The notes below the pieces were generated by a model. That model ran no database searches. It was not told the origin of the DNA and was given only the letters and a program-made list of their open reading frames with translations. The position numbers and the translations under genes are program-made. A DNA stretch of 64,000 nt from Manduca sexta (Eukaryota > Arthropoda > Insecta > Lepidoptera > Sphingidae), in contig NC_051126.1 of the NCBI RefSeq assembly GCF_014839805.1, positions 6,828,609-6,892,608 on the forward strand, in the 5' to 3' direction. Positions within the stretch are counted from its first letter, which is position 1. Each line of letters starts with the position of its first letter. Positions 48,004 through 61,486 of the stretch are shown here, one piece after another.

Positions 48004-49546
48004 TTAAAAAGTTTTTTTTCATTTATATATCGGACTTTTCAGAATATATATAAATTAATTTCTAATTATAAGATGATTATTCGGTATTATGAGGCCTAAA
48101 ATCAAATGTCTCAAGGTGGCAAGCGCAGTTTATAGCCATGCTTACAAACTAGATACAAACTGTTCATGAGCCATTCTGGTACCATCAGATTTCAAACCGA
48201 AACTCCCCGAAATTCATACCTATATAGCTGCCACCAATATTGTCCCGTAGATGCTGTAGACAACACGTGCTGTAGTTTATTACTTTAGAATATTAATTCT
48301 ATACCTGGAGAACAGTATGGACAACTTTGTTTAGGTGTTGTTAGTAGATGAACTTCATAGGTCAATATTTGTTGTATGATAGAATATTGTATTCATATCG
48401 ATTTTTATATGGATATCTAGAGTTTATATATTAATTTGAGTAAATAATATCTATAAAAGTATAGGCGGTATTGGGATGTAATCGTTCCAATATTTTTTTT
48501 ATGCAAATATGCAGACTAAATTACTTCACTTATTTATTTATTAAATTAAGACGTAAAACAAATTATAATAAAAAACTATAAGAAATATAAACGTAAAACT
48601 ATATTGTATTTATGAAATAAATACATAAATAAAATACTATATTTATCATGTAGGCGAACAAAGTTGCACTTATGATACGTCAAAAAAAAATAAGAATAAA
48701 TATTATTATTTCTGAATAACACCAACAATCACTTACATAACTACGGACATTTTAAATTAGGGATAAAATTCTTATGGAATACAAGGCATAAGGTAAAACA
48801 AAGTAGCCAGATAGGGTTTTGGTATTCCAAAACTTTGCGCCCGTATACATATACGTCCTTATTAAAGTACGGACTAAGATAATTATTAAAACTATTGAGT
48901 AGTGTATAGTTAAAAAATTAAAACAAGAAAATAGTATAAGTTTAACTTAAAAATAGATAACTAACAATCGCCGGTAAATATTAATTGTTTTAGACTTATT
49001 GACAATGATCTACATTTGCCATTCATAACGTCAAGATGTTTGTGTTGTTTTGCCGAGTCATTTTTTGAACCTAACCGACTTATAAGAAGGTGTGTACATA
49101 ATTTTTTTTATTCAATGTTGAAGAAAATAGGAACAGCAAGGTTGTACTCACTAGAGGCGTACAAGATATGCGACACATTTGTCTTTGTGATATCGCTGCG
49201 CGGTTCGCTACTGATATGACACGACCATTACTGCACGACCTCTCTGATTGAGAGCAACAACTATATTTAGCGGGGTCTGGTTACATTGGCTGGTTCCCGT
49301 TTCCTCTAGAAAATGAGATTGCTTCGCGACATTACGCAGGGCCAATGTAAATTTTGGGGGTTATTCTCTCTGTTTGTTAGTGGTATGGCGTGTTAGCCAT
49401 TTTCTGCTTCCATTAATGAAGTCATTCGAAGCTCAGAAATAAGGGAAATGTTACTGCAAAAAATTGTAGAGCATTTCTGATACAACAGATGTTTCCAAAT
49501 AAAAGTTATTACATAACAGTTTTCTCTACGTTTAAATAAAATATAT
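48004..49546. other. Unassigned sequence
   Basis: No gene was recognised. At 48100-48195, AAATGTCTCAAGGTGGCAAG and GGTACCATCAGATTT hint at a very decayed copy of retrotransposon tail D, too weak to annotate separately. Confidence 0.4.
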
Positions 49547-49762
49547 GTATAAATATAACCTTATATTTATAGTTAAATTACATAATGCAATTAAATATAA
49601 CTAGTTTTCGGATTATATCGCGGTTTTTTATACTTTAATATATTCATAAATATAATTTTATATTTATAGTTAAATGACATAATGCAATTAAATAAAACTG
49701 GTTTTCGGACTATGTCGCGGTTTTTTATACTTTAATTTTCTCCCGACATTTCGTTAATTGTT
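49547..49762 (+). repeat. Snapback repeat A arm with a 97-bp tandem duplication
   Basis: TTATATTTATAGTTAAAT, CATAATGCAATTAAATA and TTTTCGGA, then TCGCGGTTTTTTATACTTTA, occur twice, starting at 49561 and 49658 (period 97). The second copy runs on into TTTTCTCCCGACATTTCG of repeat A. The duplication joins part of the repeat arm to its upstream flank, so it arose after insertion. Confidence 0.7.
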
Positions 49763-49914
49763 ACCCATGGTGTAATAAAGGGCGGGTTTATCGCCATTTG
49801 GGCACAAATTCCAGACTCCAGGCTGATACTGTACAGAAAAGCCCAATATCACTTAGCCCAACAGAGATTCGAACTCAGGAATCGGTATCATACCGCGCAC
49901 GCCACGGAGGCACT
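49763..49914 (-). mobile_element. SINE family 1, 3'-truncated copy
   Basis: On the minus strand: AGTGCCTCCGTGGCGTGCGC, box B region GAGTTCGAATCTC, GGGCTAAGTGATATTGGGCT, GTCTGGAATTTGTGCCCAAA, TGGCGATAAACCCGCCC and CACCATGGG. The order fits 3646-3909 up to the GGGACGG word, then it meets repeat A directly, so the tail was lost at that junction. Confidence 0.75.
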
Positions 49915-52900
49915 AAACAAATCAAAATTATAATTTTAATAATTACACATGGAAATAATGACAATATTTTATTAGTAACGTTGTTAATTTACACATATTT
50001 ATTAATTAACATATATCAATACGTACATAGTTACAACTAAAGTTTATATCCTAATACAGTTTCAAACTAATACCTAGGTATCCTATGTACCATGTTCATT
50101 GTCGGCCGCAGTGTACGCAAGCGGTTTGCGGCGTGCCGTGTGCCGTGTCATCGCTCCCCCGGGTAAATCGGCGCCCCCACTTATTTGAATAAGAACAGCG
50201 ATGTATACCGTCCTGGGGATGCAGTCGGAAGCCTCTATATTTACATGAGACTAGATTTTAACTTAGTTGTTGTAATCTTATAATGTGCTGTCTAGCCTGG
50301 AATGAAATTTAGCGCCATTTCTGTAGTGTTTTAGTATAAATAGCTTAGTTTTAGTACAAACAGTGAAAATTATTCTTTGAAAAGAATAACATTATTTGTT
50401 TACAGAAAAAACCTGTATCACGATGTTACCCTTTACAGTGATTATTCAAAAGGAAGAGATATGCGTCATAATTAAAACTAACCAAACGAAATGTAATTTT
50501 ATTAATTTGTTCATTTACTTCTTTTTAACTTCACATTATATTAAATAACCTCATCAGAATTTGATCTACACAATTTCCAAGACAAAGACCAAAGGAAACC
50601 TTTTAAAATACATCAACTCCACGATGATATATTTGAAACGTTTAACCCTTCCGTATTATCTGATATGAGATTTCCCTGGACCTTATAGATAGCTCGGAAG
50701 TCACATTGAGTAAAGAGGAGCGCCCATTCTGGCAAAGAGGTCGATTTGTTAGGCGGATCGCGCGGGTACGAATCGTCAATTCAACTATGTATTTCTTATA
50801 TTATAGAGATCGATGAAATATTCGTGGAGGGATTTTGAAGGATTCTGTAATGCTATGGTAATATTGTTCAATATTATATAAAGTATGTAATAAAAACTCT
50901 ATGGTTTGCATTTTCTTTCATCTTTATTAATAAGCTCTATGTTACGATGTTAATTACTGGATAAACAATATCCTAGCTCAGAAAAGAAACAATCTATTGC
51001 AAGTTGGTTAACATAATACGTTGACGAATCTTATGCATTTGCTTTTATATTCATGAAATCATAACAAAGACCTTGAAAGTTGTATAATTTTGTAAAGTTG
51101 AGTACATAAGTCAAATGTTATGACCTCTTACGGCGCGATGGAGCATGTGGCCTTGTAATGACGAATACCCCTTCGCAATACATAACAGATATCAGCAGAA
51201 ACTTTAACAGGAACATCAAAGAGTACTCTCGCATCCAATTCAAATACAAGTATTTCTCTCGCATTTCTAAGTCTGCGTTCTGATTAACATATTCTTTAAT
51301 GTTCATTCCCATTTCTCCTTACATATAAATGATAGCGTATTTTTATGTGGTACGCAAAACTTCCAAGAACATAAAGCCATCAAAGTAACGCGCGTCGTAA
51401 AATATTGTCGAATCTGTGCGTCGAGAGAATATAAATGAAATTTGTATTTCGGGTCACACATGTACTAAGTTTACGTGTATTCATCTAAATACAATTTTAG
51501 CAAGGAAATTGCCTACCCATAGAGCCTGTACAAAATTGAAGATGTGATATTAAATCTACGTGACAGTTATTAGGAGTGCGGAGTACCGCTTGCCGGCACT
51601 CCACAAAAAGAATTCGCAAAATGATATTTGACTGACGAAAATTTTAACCAGTGCCGAAAATGAGTTTGCCAGTTCCACTTTGAGTTTACACAAACTCGAT
51701 GCTCCAATGTTTTCCGTAACGACGGACTGTAATGAGAAAACAAAAGTAGTTGAAACGTTGTTTTTGAAAGTTGTCTAGTGTTAGTGGAACAATATTGTCT
51801 CTCGTAAAAAGTGCCTATTTTCAATTCTGTGCAATGAATTGAATTCGCAACAGTTTAATCTACTGGTTTGTTTTTAGACAAATTGGATTGGGATCACTCC
51901 GAACAAATCCTAATTCTAATTTAATAAAAAGCTACTCGTATGTTGAAATGCAGCTATGTTAGATGATTTTCAACTAGTTTTGTCTGCAATTAAAATTGCT
52001 TAGCTTGAAAACTATAGCTAGTAACATAAAGGACAAAAGATAAAATTTTACGTTATAGTTTCCTAATAGTTAAATAATTCAGTAAAATTTTTCATGATCG
52101 TATGCCGTGGTATTGATGTCGAAACGTGCCGCCATTTTTCATAAAGAAAAAAAAAGTTAATATGAGGCAAGTTTTTCGTTCTTCCGTATGAATTTAATCT
52201 CCATAACTGCTCATTCTATGTTTGCATAGATTAAAGTCTATAAAATTAACATTTAAACTACATTGTATTTAAAAGGCGAGAAACCTGCTTGATTATAAAA
52301 TAGAACAATGTTAAAGCTTGAGAAACATAAAATGTAATGATACAATAAAACGCACGAGATAACAAGAACCAACGAAACAATCCAAAATTATTCATACACA
52401 AGCATTTGAATAATACTTTCTAAAATGCATATTTAACTTTGCAAAACTAAGTTGCTGTATTACAATTCGAAACAGACATATTAATATCAAAATGAATTTT
52501 TAAAATAGTTATTACATTATGTCATTTCGTCTTCGGGACATTCTGCAAACTTGGCACGCGATACGAAATATTATTAAGGCCAGTATATACTGTACCAAAT
52601 CGAATTGTAATGCATCGATTTTGTTTAATATTCTCTTCTTATTCTTTGATGGTATTAATCTTTGTTGCAACCAGACATGATAAACAAAAAAATTGTACCT
52701 TTTAAATTTTAGCTAGGGCAAGACTTAGGTACTAAGGTGATTAAATGAGCAATATTTGCTGCACGATTGGACGTATCTGTATACTGTAGTTTGAGTTAGA
52801 GCCTCCGTGTCTTTGCTTAGTTATTATAAGTCCCTTCATATTAATAGAAGCATGAAAATCATGTGTTTTTTTTTTTATAAAACAATATGTTTTATAAATG

Positions 52901-55461
52901 TGATTAAGTCTTGGAGTAAGAACTTGTTCTAACAAGATTAGTATTGCAAGCTCAATGCACGGCAGTCGCGTGGAGACCTATTCTTCTGTTTATTAATGGC
53001 GAATGTCAATTATAGCAGACAGTGTAGTTCAGCGTATGAGAGAAATTTTAATGTTACCTAAAAAGTAGAATTAATACAGTAGTACCCAACTATTTTAAAC
53101 GGACACATAACAGTGGCTGCATAGGTAGTGGAGTGGCTCCAGATATACTATCAATTGCCAAAAGATTTTCCCTCGCCAGTCGTCACAATTATGTCGGTTT
53201 GTTCAAAAACCTACATTGTTATTGAACTGTTAAACCTTAGACCTTATTGAACGTAGCACTCCATAGATACGTGAAAATTTTCTACTCAAATAAACACGCC
53301 TTAACCAAAAAGTTACTTCCAGCAACTTTAAAACTTTCATAGCTAGTTTGTAGTTTAAAGATGCAAGTTAGTTTGGAGCCAAATACGTAAGTCGCGTGGT
53401 ATGCTAGAAACACCTGAACGATCGACTCTTGGCAAACGACCAATTCTTGAATGACTTGACTTCCAAGTGATCGAAACAGATGTCAATGTTTATAAGGAGT
53501 TAGACCTAAATTCTTGTAATGTTTTATAAGGAATATCATAGTCTTCATTCTTTCTAATGTGTTGTCATTGGCTTTTATAGCAGTCGAATATGAATTTGTA
53601 ATGTTTCGAATTCATTTTGTTATGTATTCGAAATAAGCCAGCACTAAAAATGCACTTATTAGACTTTGTTACCTATTCTTTGTTTAATTTCTACAGTTAG
53701 AACGAAGTTTGTGTTCCCAAAAAGAATTTAATAACAATAGCGATAAATGGAACAGAAATCATTCATTTCGAACCACAAATTTTTTATGATGGTATCAGCT
53801 TTAATACATATCGAAATAAAGTATTTTATACGTTCCCTGTTATATTCAATGTGTAATTTGAACCAACAACAATTCTAAGGAAAGATTAGTCTCGAAATCT
53901 GTTTATTGTTAAGTAGAGACGTGGAAAACACCCAGATGTGCTATCACGAGCGATTTTTCGAAAGATTACGCAATTCTGAATAAGAACTCCCGTTGTAACA
54001 TCCTTAACAAAACGAAAATTTACTTTATAAAGGGCTAGCTCGCTCCGCATTACCTTTTGTGTATAAAATAAGCAATATTTTTTCACCCTCGAGATGGAAA
54101 CGCATTTTAATACTCCCGGGTTTCCATAAACAAAATGTGAAAGTGAGGTAAAACAGGCATAAGTGGATACAGGGCGCGATGAAATGTTAATGTAGGACCC
54201 TGAAAGAATCTAGGGTGACTGTTACTAACTGGTAAAGTGGATTACGTAATATCTTTACCACTGAGGCCTATTTGTGTGTCAGATTTATCATTCTGAAGTG
54301 TCAGTTATGTCGGAGAAATTGTTTTCTTCTTTTGACTTGTGTGTGTTAATGCCATTGGGTATATGCTTTTAAGTGTTTATAAAGTTTGCCTTTTTATTAT
54401 GATTATTTTCCTAATAATCGAATGAATTACAAACAAATCCATTATCATTGAATTTGATCTAAACTCTGTAAGGCAATTATTTATTAGCAAGCGATTAATC
54501 CATTCGGATATCGAGTTATATATCAAGCAATCTACGTAGGTAGCTACCTGTACTAACTATTATGTGACCAAGGCGCGGCAGCATTTAGCAATGGCCCTAA
54601 ATTAGATTTCCATGTATAATGTCCCTGATTAGTGTTAGATTCAAATCGCATCAGAGTCACAAGGCGTGATAACAAGGCCATTTGTAATGACATGAATACA
54701 TGTATTATTTGCATTTAAAGCTTTCTGCACTATGCTGAGGATATTGATGGCTATGGACATCAACTGAAGGTTATAATCAATTGTTCTCGTAAAATCTATT
54801 AAAGATTATTGATACACGCACATAAGTAGACGTAGATCAATGGAAGTAAAAACTCATTTTTATTACCGATAAAAAAAGTGTTACTTCATCATATAGACTT
54901 AATGCATGAATGAATATTAATAAAATATATAACCCCGCATTACATATTTGTAAGGTTATATCAAACGAACCTTAAATATTAACTTTGAACACCTGACTGC
55001 GGGCTCTTCTAAACAGACATAAATATTTCACAATCCGCTTAACTTTCGACTGGGCGTTTAATCTTTTTAAAAATTACACGGCATAAAATACCGATTATTA
55101 TAATTTATTGCAGCGGAATTATATCATCTTCCGCTGTTGTGGCCGATGAATGGTTTTACGTAATAAAGTATTAGGCACTGTCACTAATAGGCATTACTTT
55201 GGATTTAAATATTAGGCGTTTCGTTCTTAAATGATTAATACTGCGCTGTTACGTCATTCAGACGATTGACCACGAAATGTGGAATGAAGAACGATATTTT
55301 TGAACGTGTAATATAATGTCTTGTTTACGTAATGGGAGACTATATAAAATCTAGCGTTTGAAAACTTAAAGGTAAAATATAGCAGTAAACTAGAATATAG
55401 ATGCAAGAATATAAGCGTTACTATTTAATAACCAGGAACTGAAATTATATAAGTTATTAAA
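49915..55461. other. Long unassigned stretch
   Basis: No credible gene in 5.5 kb. A GC-rich patch at 50100-50200 (GCGGTTTGCGGCGTGCCGTG) stands out. At 53128-53215, GTGGAGTGGCTCC, then CCAGTCGTCACAATTATGTC, may be a very decayed copy of repeat B. Open frames of up to 84 codons on the minus strand (51118-51312, 51570-51824, 53886-54086) show no motifs. Confidence 0.4.
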
Positions 55462-55811
55462 ATTACAGTACGGATTGAAATTAAACTAATTTTCGGATTC
55501 TATCGCGGTGTTAGTATTTTATTTTCTCCCGTTTACTTCAAGACACTGTGAGCTCATTCTGCGTAGATCGGACCACCAACAGCTAAAATTTAAAAAATTT
55601 AAAAAAGTTGTATAATTGTAAAATGTAGGTAGATATTGTAACTTTGACTTTACGGATGAACAACACCTCAGTCCCCCCGTGACCATGAAGGCTGCAAAGT
55701 CTTCGAAACGTCGGGAGAAAATAAAATACTAACACCGCGATAGAATCCGAAAATTAGTTTAATTTCAATGTCTAACATTCGCGTAAACATAAGAAATCAT
55801 TACAGTACGGA
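55462..55811 (+). mobile_element. Snapback repeat A, complete insertion with 13-bp TSD
   Basis: A perfect 13-bp duplication, ATTACAGTACGGA (55462-55474 and 55799-55811), brackets a 324-bp element. Its arms are long inverted repeats: TTGAAATTAAACTAATTTTC onward to TATTTTCTCCCG (from 55475), and CGGGAGAAAATAAAATAC onward to AGTTTAATTTCAA (to about 55768), about 55 bp each and nearly perfect. A further 30-base right end, TAACATTCGCGTAAACATAA then GAAATC, follows the right arm only. The centre holds CCTCAGTCCCCCCGTGACCA and AAGGCTGCAAAGTCTTCG. No coding capacity. Inverted arms suggest a DNA transposon, but a 13-bp duplication and one-sided tail suggest retroposition; the class is open. Confidence 0.75.
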
Positions 55812-56659
55812 AATAAGATTGTACACATTTGTGTTTAATTATCTAACGTTTAATGGGATGGCATTTGGAACTGTTACTTTAATTAGCTAATAGGAAATGT
55901 AAACGTCTTCATATTATATTAACGTTTATTGCTCTTAGCAAGGGTAATTTCGAAAACTTTGCAAATACTTTCAAAGTAATTAGATTTGCTTATCGAAGTT
56001 GAATAACTTTTTATGAACATTTAAATTTCCTTTTTTAATGATCTACTTGAATAATTTGCTTATCTTTTTGATAGAATCGAAAAAGTAAGGAAGTCTTTGA
56101 ATTCTCTCTTAAAGATAACATTCAATGATAAAGAAATACAAATTATCTGCAAGCATATCTGTTTAAAACTTCACAAGACAAAAATCAATATGAAATGTAT
56201 GGCAAACTTGACGTTGATCTCTCCAGAGCATTTTTGAATAGTGATTATTTTATTGTGTAAGCGTGTTAAGTGTCAACGTCGGAGCGTTAGCGTGGCATAT
56301 CTGTATAATTATATTAGCCGACTTTCGCTTCCCCAACGTCTTTGTAGCGTTGATCGTCATTTATATAATTGCCATTCTGTACCATCACGGCGACTCATCT
56401 TAAAACATTATTCCAAATTAGTGGTATGTACAGTATATATAAGTATCCCGCAGTAGCGAAAGGGAACACGACACTACATATAGGTACTATATGCATAAGT
56501 CTCCAAATCGTTCTGATGATAATAAGATTCTACAGAAATTCTATATAAAAGGAAGCCTGCGGAAATCGGGTCATATGGACCATTCGCCACTGGTATCCAG
56601 TTTATAACGAGCTTCAAATTATGGGAAGAGTAATCGATTGTATTAAAGATAAAACACAT
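55812..56659. other. Unassigned sequence
   Basis: No gene was recognised. A 71-codon plus-strand open frame at about 56241-56456 has no motifs. Confidence 0.4.
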
Positions 56660-56865
56660 TGACATAAACTATGTTACGGATTTTATCGCAATTTTTAATA
56701 TTATTTTCTTCTCCCGAAGTTTTGAAGAGTTTACAGTCTTCATGATCACAGGGGGACTGAGGTGTTGGTCCTCCGAAAAGTCAAAGTTACAATACCTACC
56801 TTTTATATTTATCCAAATTTAGTTATGACCAACATTCGCGTAAACATAGAAATCGTTATAGAAAA
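56660..56865 (+). repeat. Snapback repeat A, third long copy
   Basis: ACGGATTTTATCGCAATTTT, TTATTTTCTTCTCCCGAAGT, CAGTCTTCATGATCACAGGG, GGACTGAGGTGTTGGTCCTC, AAAGTCAAAGTTACAATACC and the right end ACCAACATTCGCGTAAACAT. It keeps a left-type arm and the right end but lacks the inverted right arm, and no flanking duplication is evident. Confidence 0.65.
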
Positions 56866-57754
56866 AACACATTTACATCTACAATATCGGATGTGAGTTT
56901 TGTTTTTGAGTTGTTATAGACATTTCTATTTTCTTAACTTACAAACACACGGTTATGTGCGAACGTTTTCAACAAAGAAACAAAGCGAAACCGTCTTTCA
57001 CAAGTTTCTACAATAAAAAAATCAAACACTGTAGTCACGTTTTATAATATTTACTCGGTGTGTGTCAAAATCGACATCTTTGAATAGCTTTCTTTTGTAC
57101 TAGTATTGGCATCAGGCGCGCGACAAATGACTTCCTTGCGTAACAATTAGACTTTACCATTGTCTTTCACTTTCCAAGTGAATTAGATCATCGTGATTGT
57201 TGAGAAATTGCATTTATTTAACAGCTCCGTGACACTTACTAAGCGAACGTCCACTACACAATTTATATTCTAAAGTACTTCACGTCAACGGACGCTGTTT
57301 CGTCAATAGAGTAGATAAATGATTTCGTTTCGTTGTATACTTTTGAAGACTTGGGTTATATTGAGTAATATAAATTTAAAAATACTTGACATTACTTTTT
57401 GTACAGTTAATATTTTTATGAATATGCTTGTATTATAACTGTTATTTTTACTGTTTTATCTTTCGTTTTACTATGCTTCCCTAAATCTTAATAAATTGTA
57501 AAATATGTAACGGGAATTGAATTTTTACTCCATTACCTATTTCAATAACTTGTTTTAATTCTATGGACTTTCAAGTAAAAGGCGACGATAATCAACAATT
57601 TCATTACGATATGTAAATATAACCTATTAGATGCTAAATAGCATTTTTAAAACGTGTAGGATAAAGTTAGCTTATTATTGGCTGGAGTATTTTTATTTCA
57701 CTTATATTTTGCCACTTACGTATTTTGTTACAGTAAGTACTTTATTTTGTTCTA
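56866..57754. other. Unassigned AT-rich sequence
   Basis: No gene or recognised repeat was seen. Confidence 0.45.
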
Positions 57755-57862
57755 TAAGTCAGGCTCACCCCTATCAAATAATGGGGCGGAATGCACATGG
57801 CGCCCAATGACAGGTATGCCTCTGCCTACTTTGGATAAATCCTGAGAGGCATGAGTTTGTGT
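57755..57862 (+). mobile_element. SINE family 1, tail fragment
   Basis: GGGGCGGAATGCACATGGCG, GGTATGCCTCTGCCTACTTT and GGATAAATCCTGAGAGGCAT resemble the distal body and tail of SINE family 1 (GGGACGGAAC, GCCTCTGC, GGGATAAATGCGTG). The promoter head is absent. It is strongly diverged. Confidence 0.45.
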
Positions 57863-58996
57863 TTTCAAAATAACTTTATGATATCATATTATAAAAGATT
57901 ATAAAGCGTTTATTTTATAGACAACTTTTTTTTCTTTGAATAACTTGATCGAACTGAATAAAACAGAGTAAAATATTACGAGTCGTTTATTTTAGGTAGC
58001 ATGGATTTCATCACATTTTTCCTTATAGACACCCAAAGAGTGCTGCTACTTTAACCCGATTTACGCTTCATTTTTTGTAGTGGATATAAAATGCCTCATT
58101 ACCACAACGAAAACAGTATTTCGGGATATTTTTAAGGAATGAAAAATGAGGAATCTTATGATCTGTTTTTACCAAGTGTCAGGGTGCATTTTATTATGAA
58201 CAAAAAATTAAATTAAAATCTGTTTAAAGAATATTTACTGGTTGACTTAGTTAGAATAACGTTTTAGTAGTTCAAATTGGAAGAAACAAATATTTATAAA
58301 AATATCCTACTCCAAATGATATTATTAAAGTTTCTCAATGAAATACTTTTCATTCTTTTTCTTTTGTACCTGACTACGGCGAAGTCGCGAAAGAATGATT
58401 TTTACCTATCCTTATTTGATCAAATTTTAATTAAAATCAATCTTACGATGCAAGTCTTTGATGTGAATCAATTCGTACTAATACCAAGCGTTCTACAAGA
58501 CGGGAATGCGCGCATTCAAAGAGCAGAGAACACGGCTCCCAATCAAAGCTGATTACAATTCTGAACGGTTAACATGTGAATCCGATGTGGATAAATATTT
58601 GCACGACAGCCTGTAAACTGTACGTGCCTCGGGCAGCTAATAGCCCGGGCACAGTTACTCGTACACGCTTGTTTTGATAAAACCCAATAATATATCGATA
58701 TGTCATAGATAATATACGTAGTATGCAGTTGATAGGAAACAAATGATATGACAGTTATGGCAGATATTTAGACGACCTAAATAAATTTCTAGGTTTTAAT
58801 TACATTTGTCGACAGTGTATGCCCAGTGGATTTGACTTTGGTTCGTTACTGTTACAAAAACTGGAAAACTACGACGTAAAGCAAACTTTGGATTGGATAA
58901 AAAGTTATATTACATGTCGCCTGCAGTATCGAAACTGGCTCTTTTGGTCCAGAAAAAACAGTTGGATTTAAATTTTACATTAGTTGCACTCCAGAA
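57863..58996. other. Unassigned sequence
   Basis: No gene was recognised. A 91-codon frame near 58277-58552 begins at TTG rather than ATG and is not supported. A hairpin with a 10-bp stem and one bulge (GTGCCTCGGGC / GCCCGGGCAC) lies at 58624-58652. Confidence 0.4.
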
Positions 58997-59316
58997 TACC
59001 TCAGTGGGGTAGTTGTATTATGTACGCGGTATTACCACTGCTCTGAGGTCAGTTCGAGTCTCGGCTCGGACAAAGTGATATTTGGGTTTTCTATTCAGTA
59101 TCGGCCCTGAATCCAGACTCATGGCCGGTACTGAACAATAAACCCAAATCGTCCATATCGGGCACAAATTCCTGGAATTTGTGCCATAATCTAACCCCCT
59201 TCGTCCTGCCCCACCCCTGCTATCATATCATAGGACGGAACACACTTGGAGAAAAGTAGGTGCACTGATTGCACCCCTGCCTACTCCTTCGGGAATAAAA
59301 GCGTGATCTGTATGTT
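58997..59316 (+). mobile_element. SINE family 1 with internal inverted segments
   Basis: Box A region CCTCAGTGGGGTAGTTGTAT, box B AGTTCGAGTCTC, body ACAAAGTGATATTTGGGTTT, distal part GGACGGAACACACTTGGAGA and tail TTCGGGAATAAAAGCGTGAT define the family. Between 59112 and 59172 two pieces of the body are present in antisense. This creates GGCACAAATTCC-T-GGAATTTGTGCC (59161-59185), a perfect 12-bp hairpin with a single-base loop, and an imperfect 23-bp pair at 59084-59106 and 59123-59145. No target-site duplication was found. Confidence 0.75.
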
Positions 59317-61486
59317 GAATTTACACATTAATACTAAAATATCAAAACGAATCTATTCTGCACGCATCGAGAAATTAACTATAATTTATAATAACAGTGC
59401 TACATCTGAAATTAATACATTATTGTTTTGTGAGTAATATTAGATAATAATATTATCTGAAAGGGTCTTATTGAGGTCTCTACAAAATTAATTTAAAGGT
59501 TCTTCGCTTTAAAAGATATAATCACCATAGAATCTACACTAAGGGCCTATCAAAAGGTTATGCCAAGCATTTTCATAACAAAAAATGCATTAGACGATTT
59601 AAAACACTTAGTATAACACAACATATTTAAAGCTGTTTCAAAAAACTTAACACAGCGTAAAATACCTAATTATACAATAAATTACTAGGAATGTTTAAAG
59701 TCTGATGTAAGACTAAATTGCCACAAAATAAGTCGAGGGCAACTGCTTTATTCAATTTTAGTATTAGTTATCCAAAAGATGTTCTCGTCAAACAAATGGT
59801 ACTCGTATGTGACCTTCAAGCCTTTTAGAAGATAATTGCTTTAAGCCGTGAAGCGTTGAAATTCTAATGATGGTAATTCATTGCAAATTAAGATTTAAAA
59901 ATACATACTCGAGTGTCGAACATAATATGTGGTGGCATGTGGTTGTATTAAAACCTTGAGCAATATTTTTTTTTACTTACAGATAATACATAATTATATT
60001 CTAGTGATGTTTAAAACGATTTAGTATAAGTGCGAGTTATGATAATTTCCGATTTTGCTAAAATACCCGCATTAGTAAAAAAGGTTGACTATTTTGGTTG
60101 AAACTGACCATTACAAAAATTCTTTTAAATCTGGATTGAAGATTAGATTTTAGACCTTAGTTAGACAAGTATTTTAGGTCGACCTTTCTAAATTCCATTA
60201 TACGTGTTTAGTTACTAAAGTACATAGTTATGTCGGTGTCACGAGTTAAATGCATAATCTCTAAAGCTAATAATATTATGGATATGTTTTAAACTCTGAG
60301 ATAATTTAAAATATAGAATAAGCCAGCTTCATGCATATTTTATTTGATACAATCTTACCTGTCCGCGCAAATAACATCAAGAACCTGGAACGAGTCTAAA
60401 TGAATTTTCTTCGTGAGAGGCGACTTGGTATAATTTAATTATTTTGGTAATACACGGCGGTATGCAGGACAGAGGCATAGAAAATGCAGGCGCAATTACA
60501 TAAATTTTAATCCTTATAGAGAAGGGTGATATTTAAAGAATTTCATTATGGTGAAACTTCCTAGACCAGAGGGAATTCATTCCGTTTCAAACGCACGCCA
60601 ACTTCGAGAATTGAAGTTTTTGTTAAAGAAAACTTTGTTATTGTTTTGCCTGGTTTACAAATGCTGAGATACAAGTTCCATTAAGTGTCTTAATAAGAAA
60701 GAATTGATCCGATTTAATCGTTTTTGATTGGTATTTAATTTCTTTCCTTAAATAGGGAGGTTTCGGAATACCTTATATTATTTATATCGGTGGCAATTGC
60801 ATGCTGAAGAGTATTCAATTCAAAAATATTTAATTTTTGATCAGATAGTTTTATGGCTAATATAGTCGTGACTTTATCATTATGATGTATTTTGAAATAA
60901 TCTTAAAGCTACCTACTTACTATAAGATATTTACTATCAATATATATATCGACGCTTGCAAGGCTAATTAACTGAAGCTACATATTTTTTCGAAAAATTT
61001 TAGTTTAAAAAAACATAAAAAACGTGCTGATTTTAAATGTGTATGGAACTTAGTGTCTTAAAAGTCGTTGTCGTCAGTCAGATAGCTTTTCAACCGATAT
61101 ATATATTATGTTTAATATCTTTATTAGAACTAGGCACTTCATAACAACCAGTACTACGGATATATACTTATATGCCAACACCATTTCGCGTGAACTCGGT
61201 CAGCTTCTAGAACTAATTTAATAACACATTTAACTTTCGTTTAATAACTACATTGATTTTGTATGTACCCGGTCGCTACCACGAAGTGATAATTTGCGTC
61301 GGAATTTGCAAATATCAAAGTTAAACCACTTTGCAAACTAGTTCACGTTTAATTATTGAAATTTTAGGTTATTTCTCGCGCTTTAAAATAAACATTATTT
61401 ATAATTCGAATATCGTTTGAATTATATAGTATTATTTTTGAACTTGTCTGCTGAAGTACTGGAGTAGACAAAATCCTTAAAGAATT
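59317..61486. other. Unassigned AT-rich sequence
   Basis: No gene or recognised repeat. The palindrome AGATAATAATATTATCT lies at about 59443-59459. Confidence 0.45.

Noticed and set aside
58277..58552. A 91-codon open frame with a hydrophobic segment
   Set aside because: It starts at TTG. The first in-frame ATG shortens it, no signal or domain is convincing, and the AT-rich composition readily yields hydrophobic translations.
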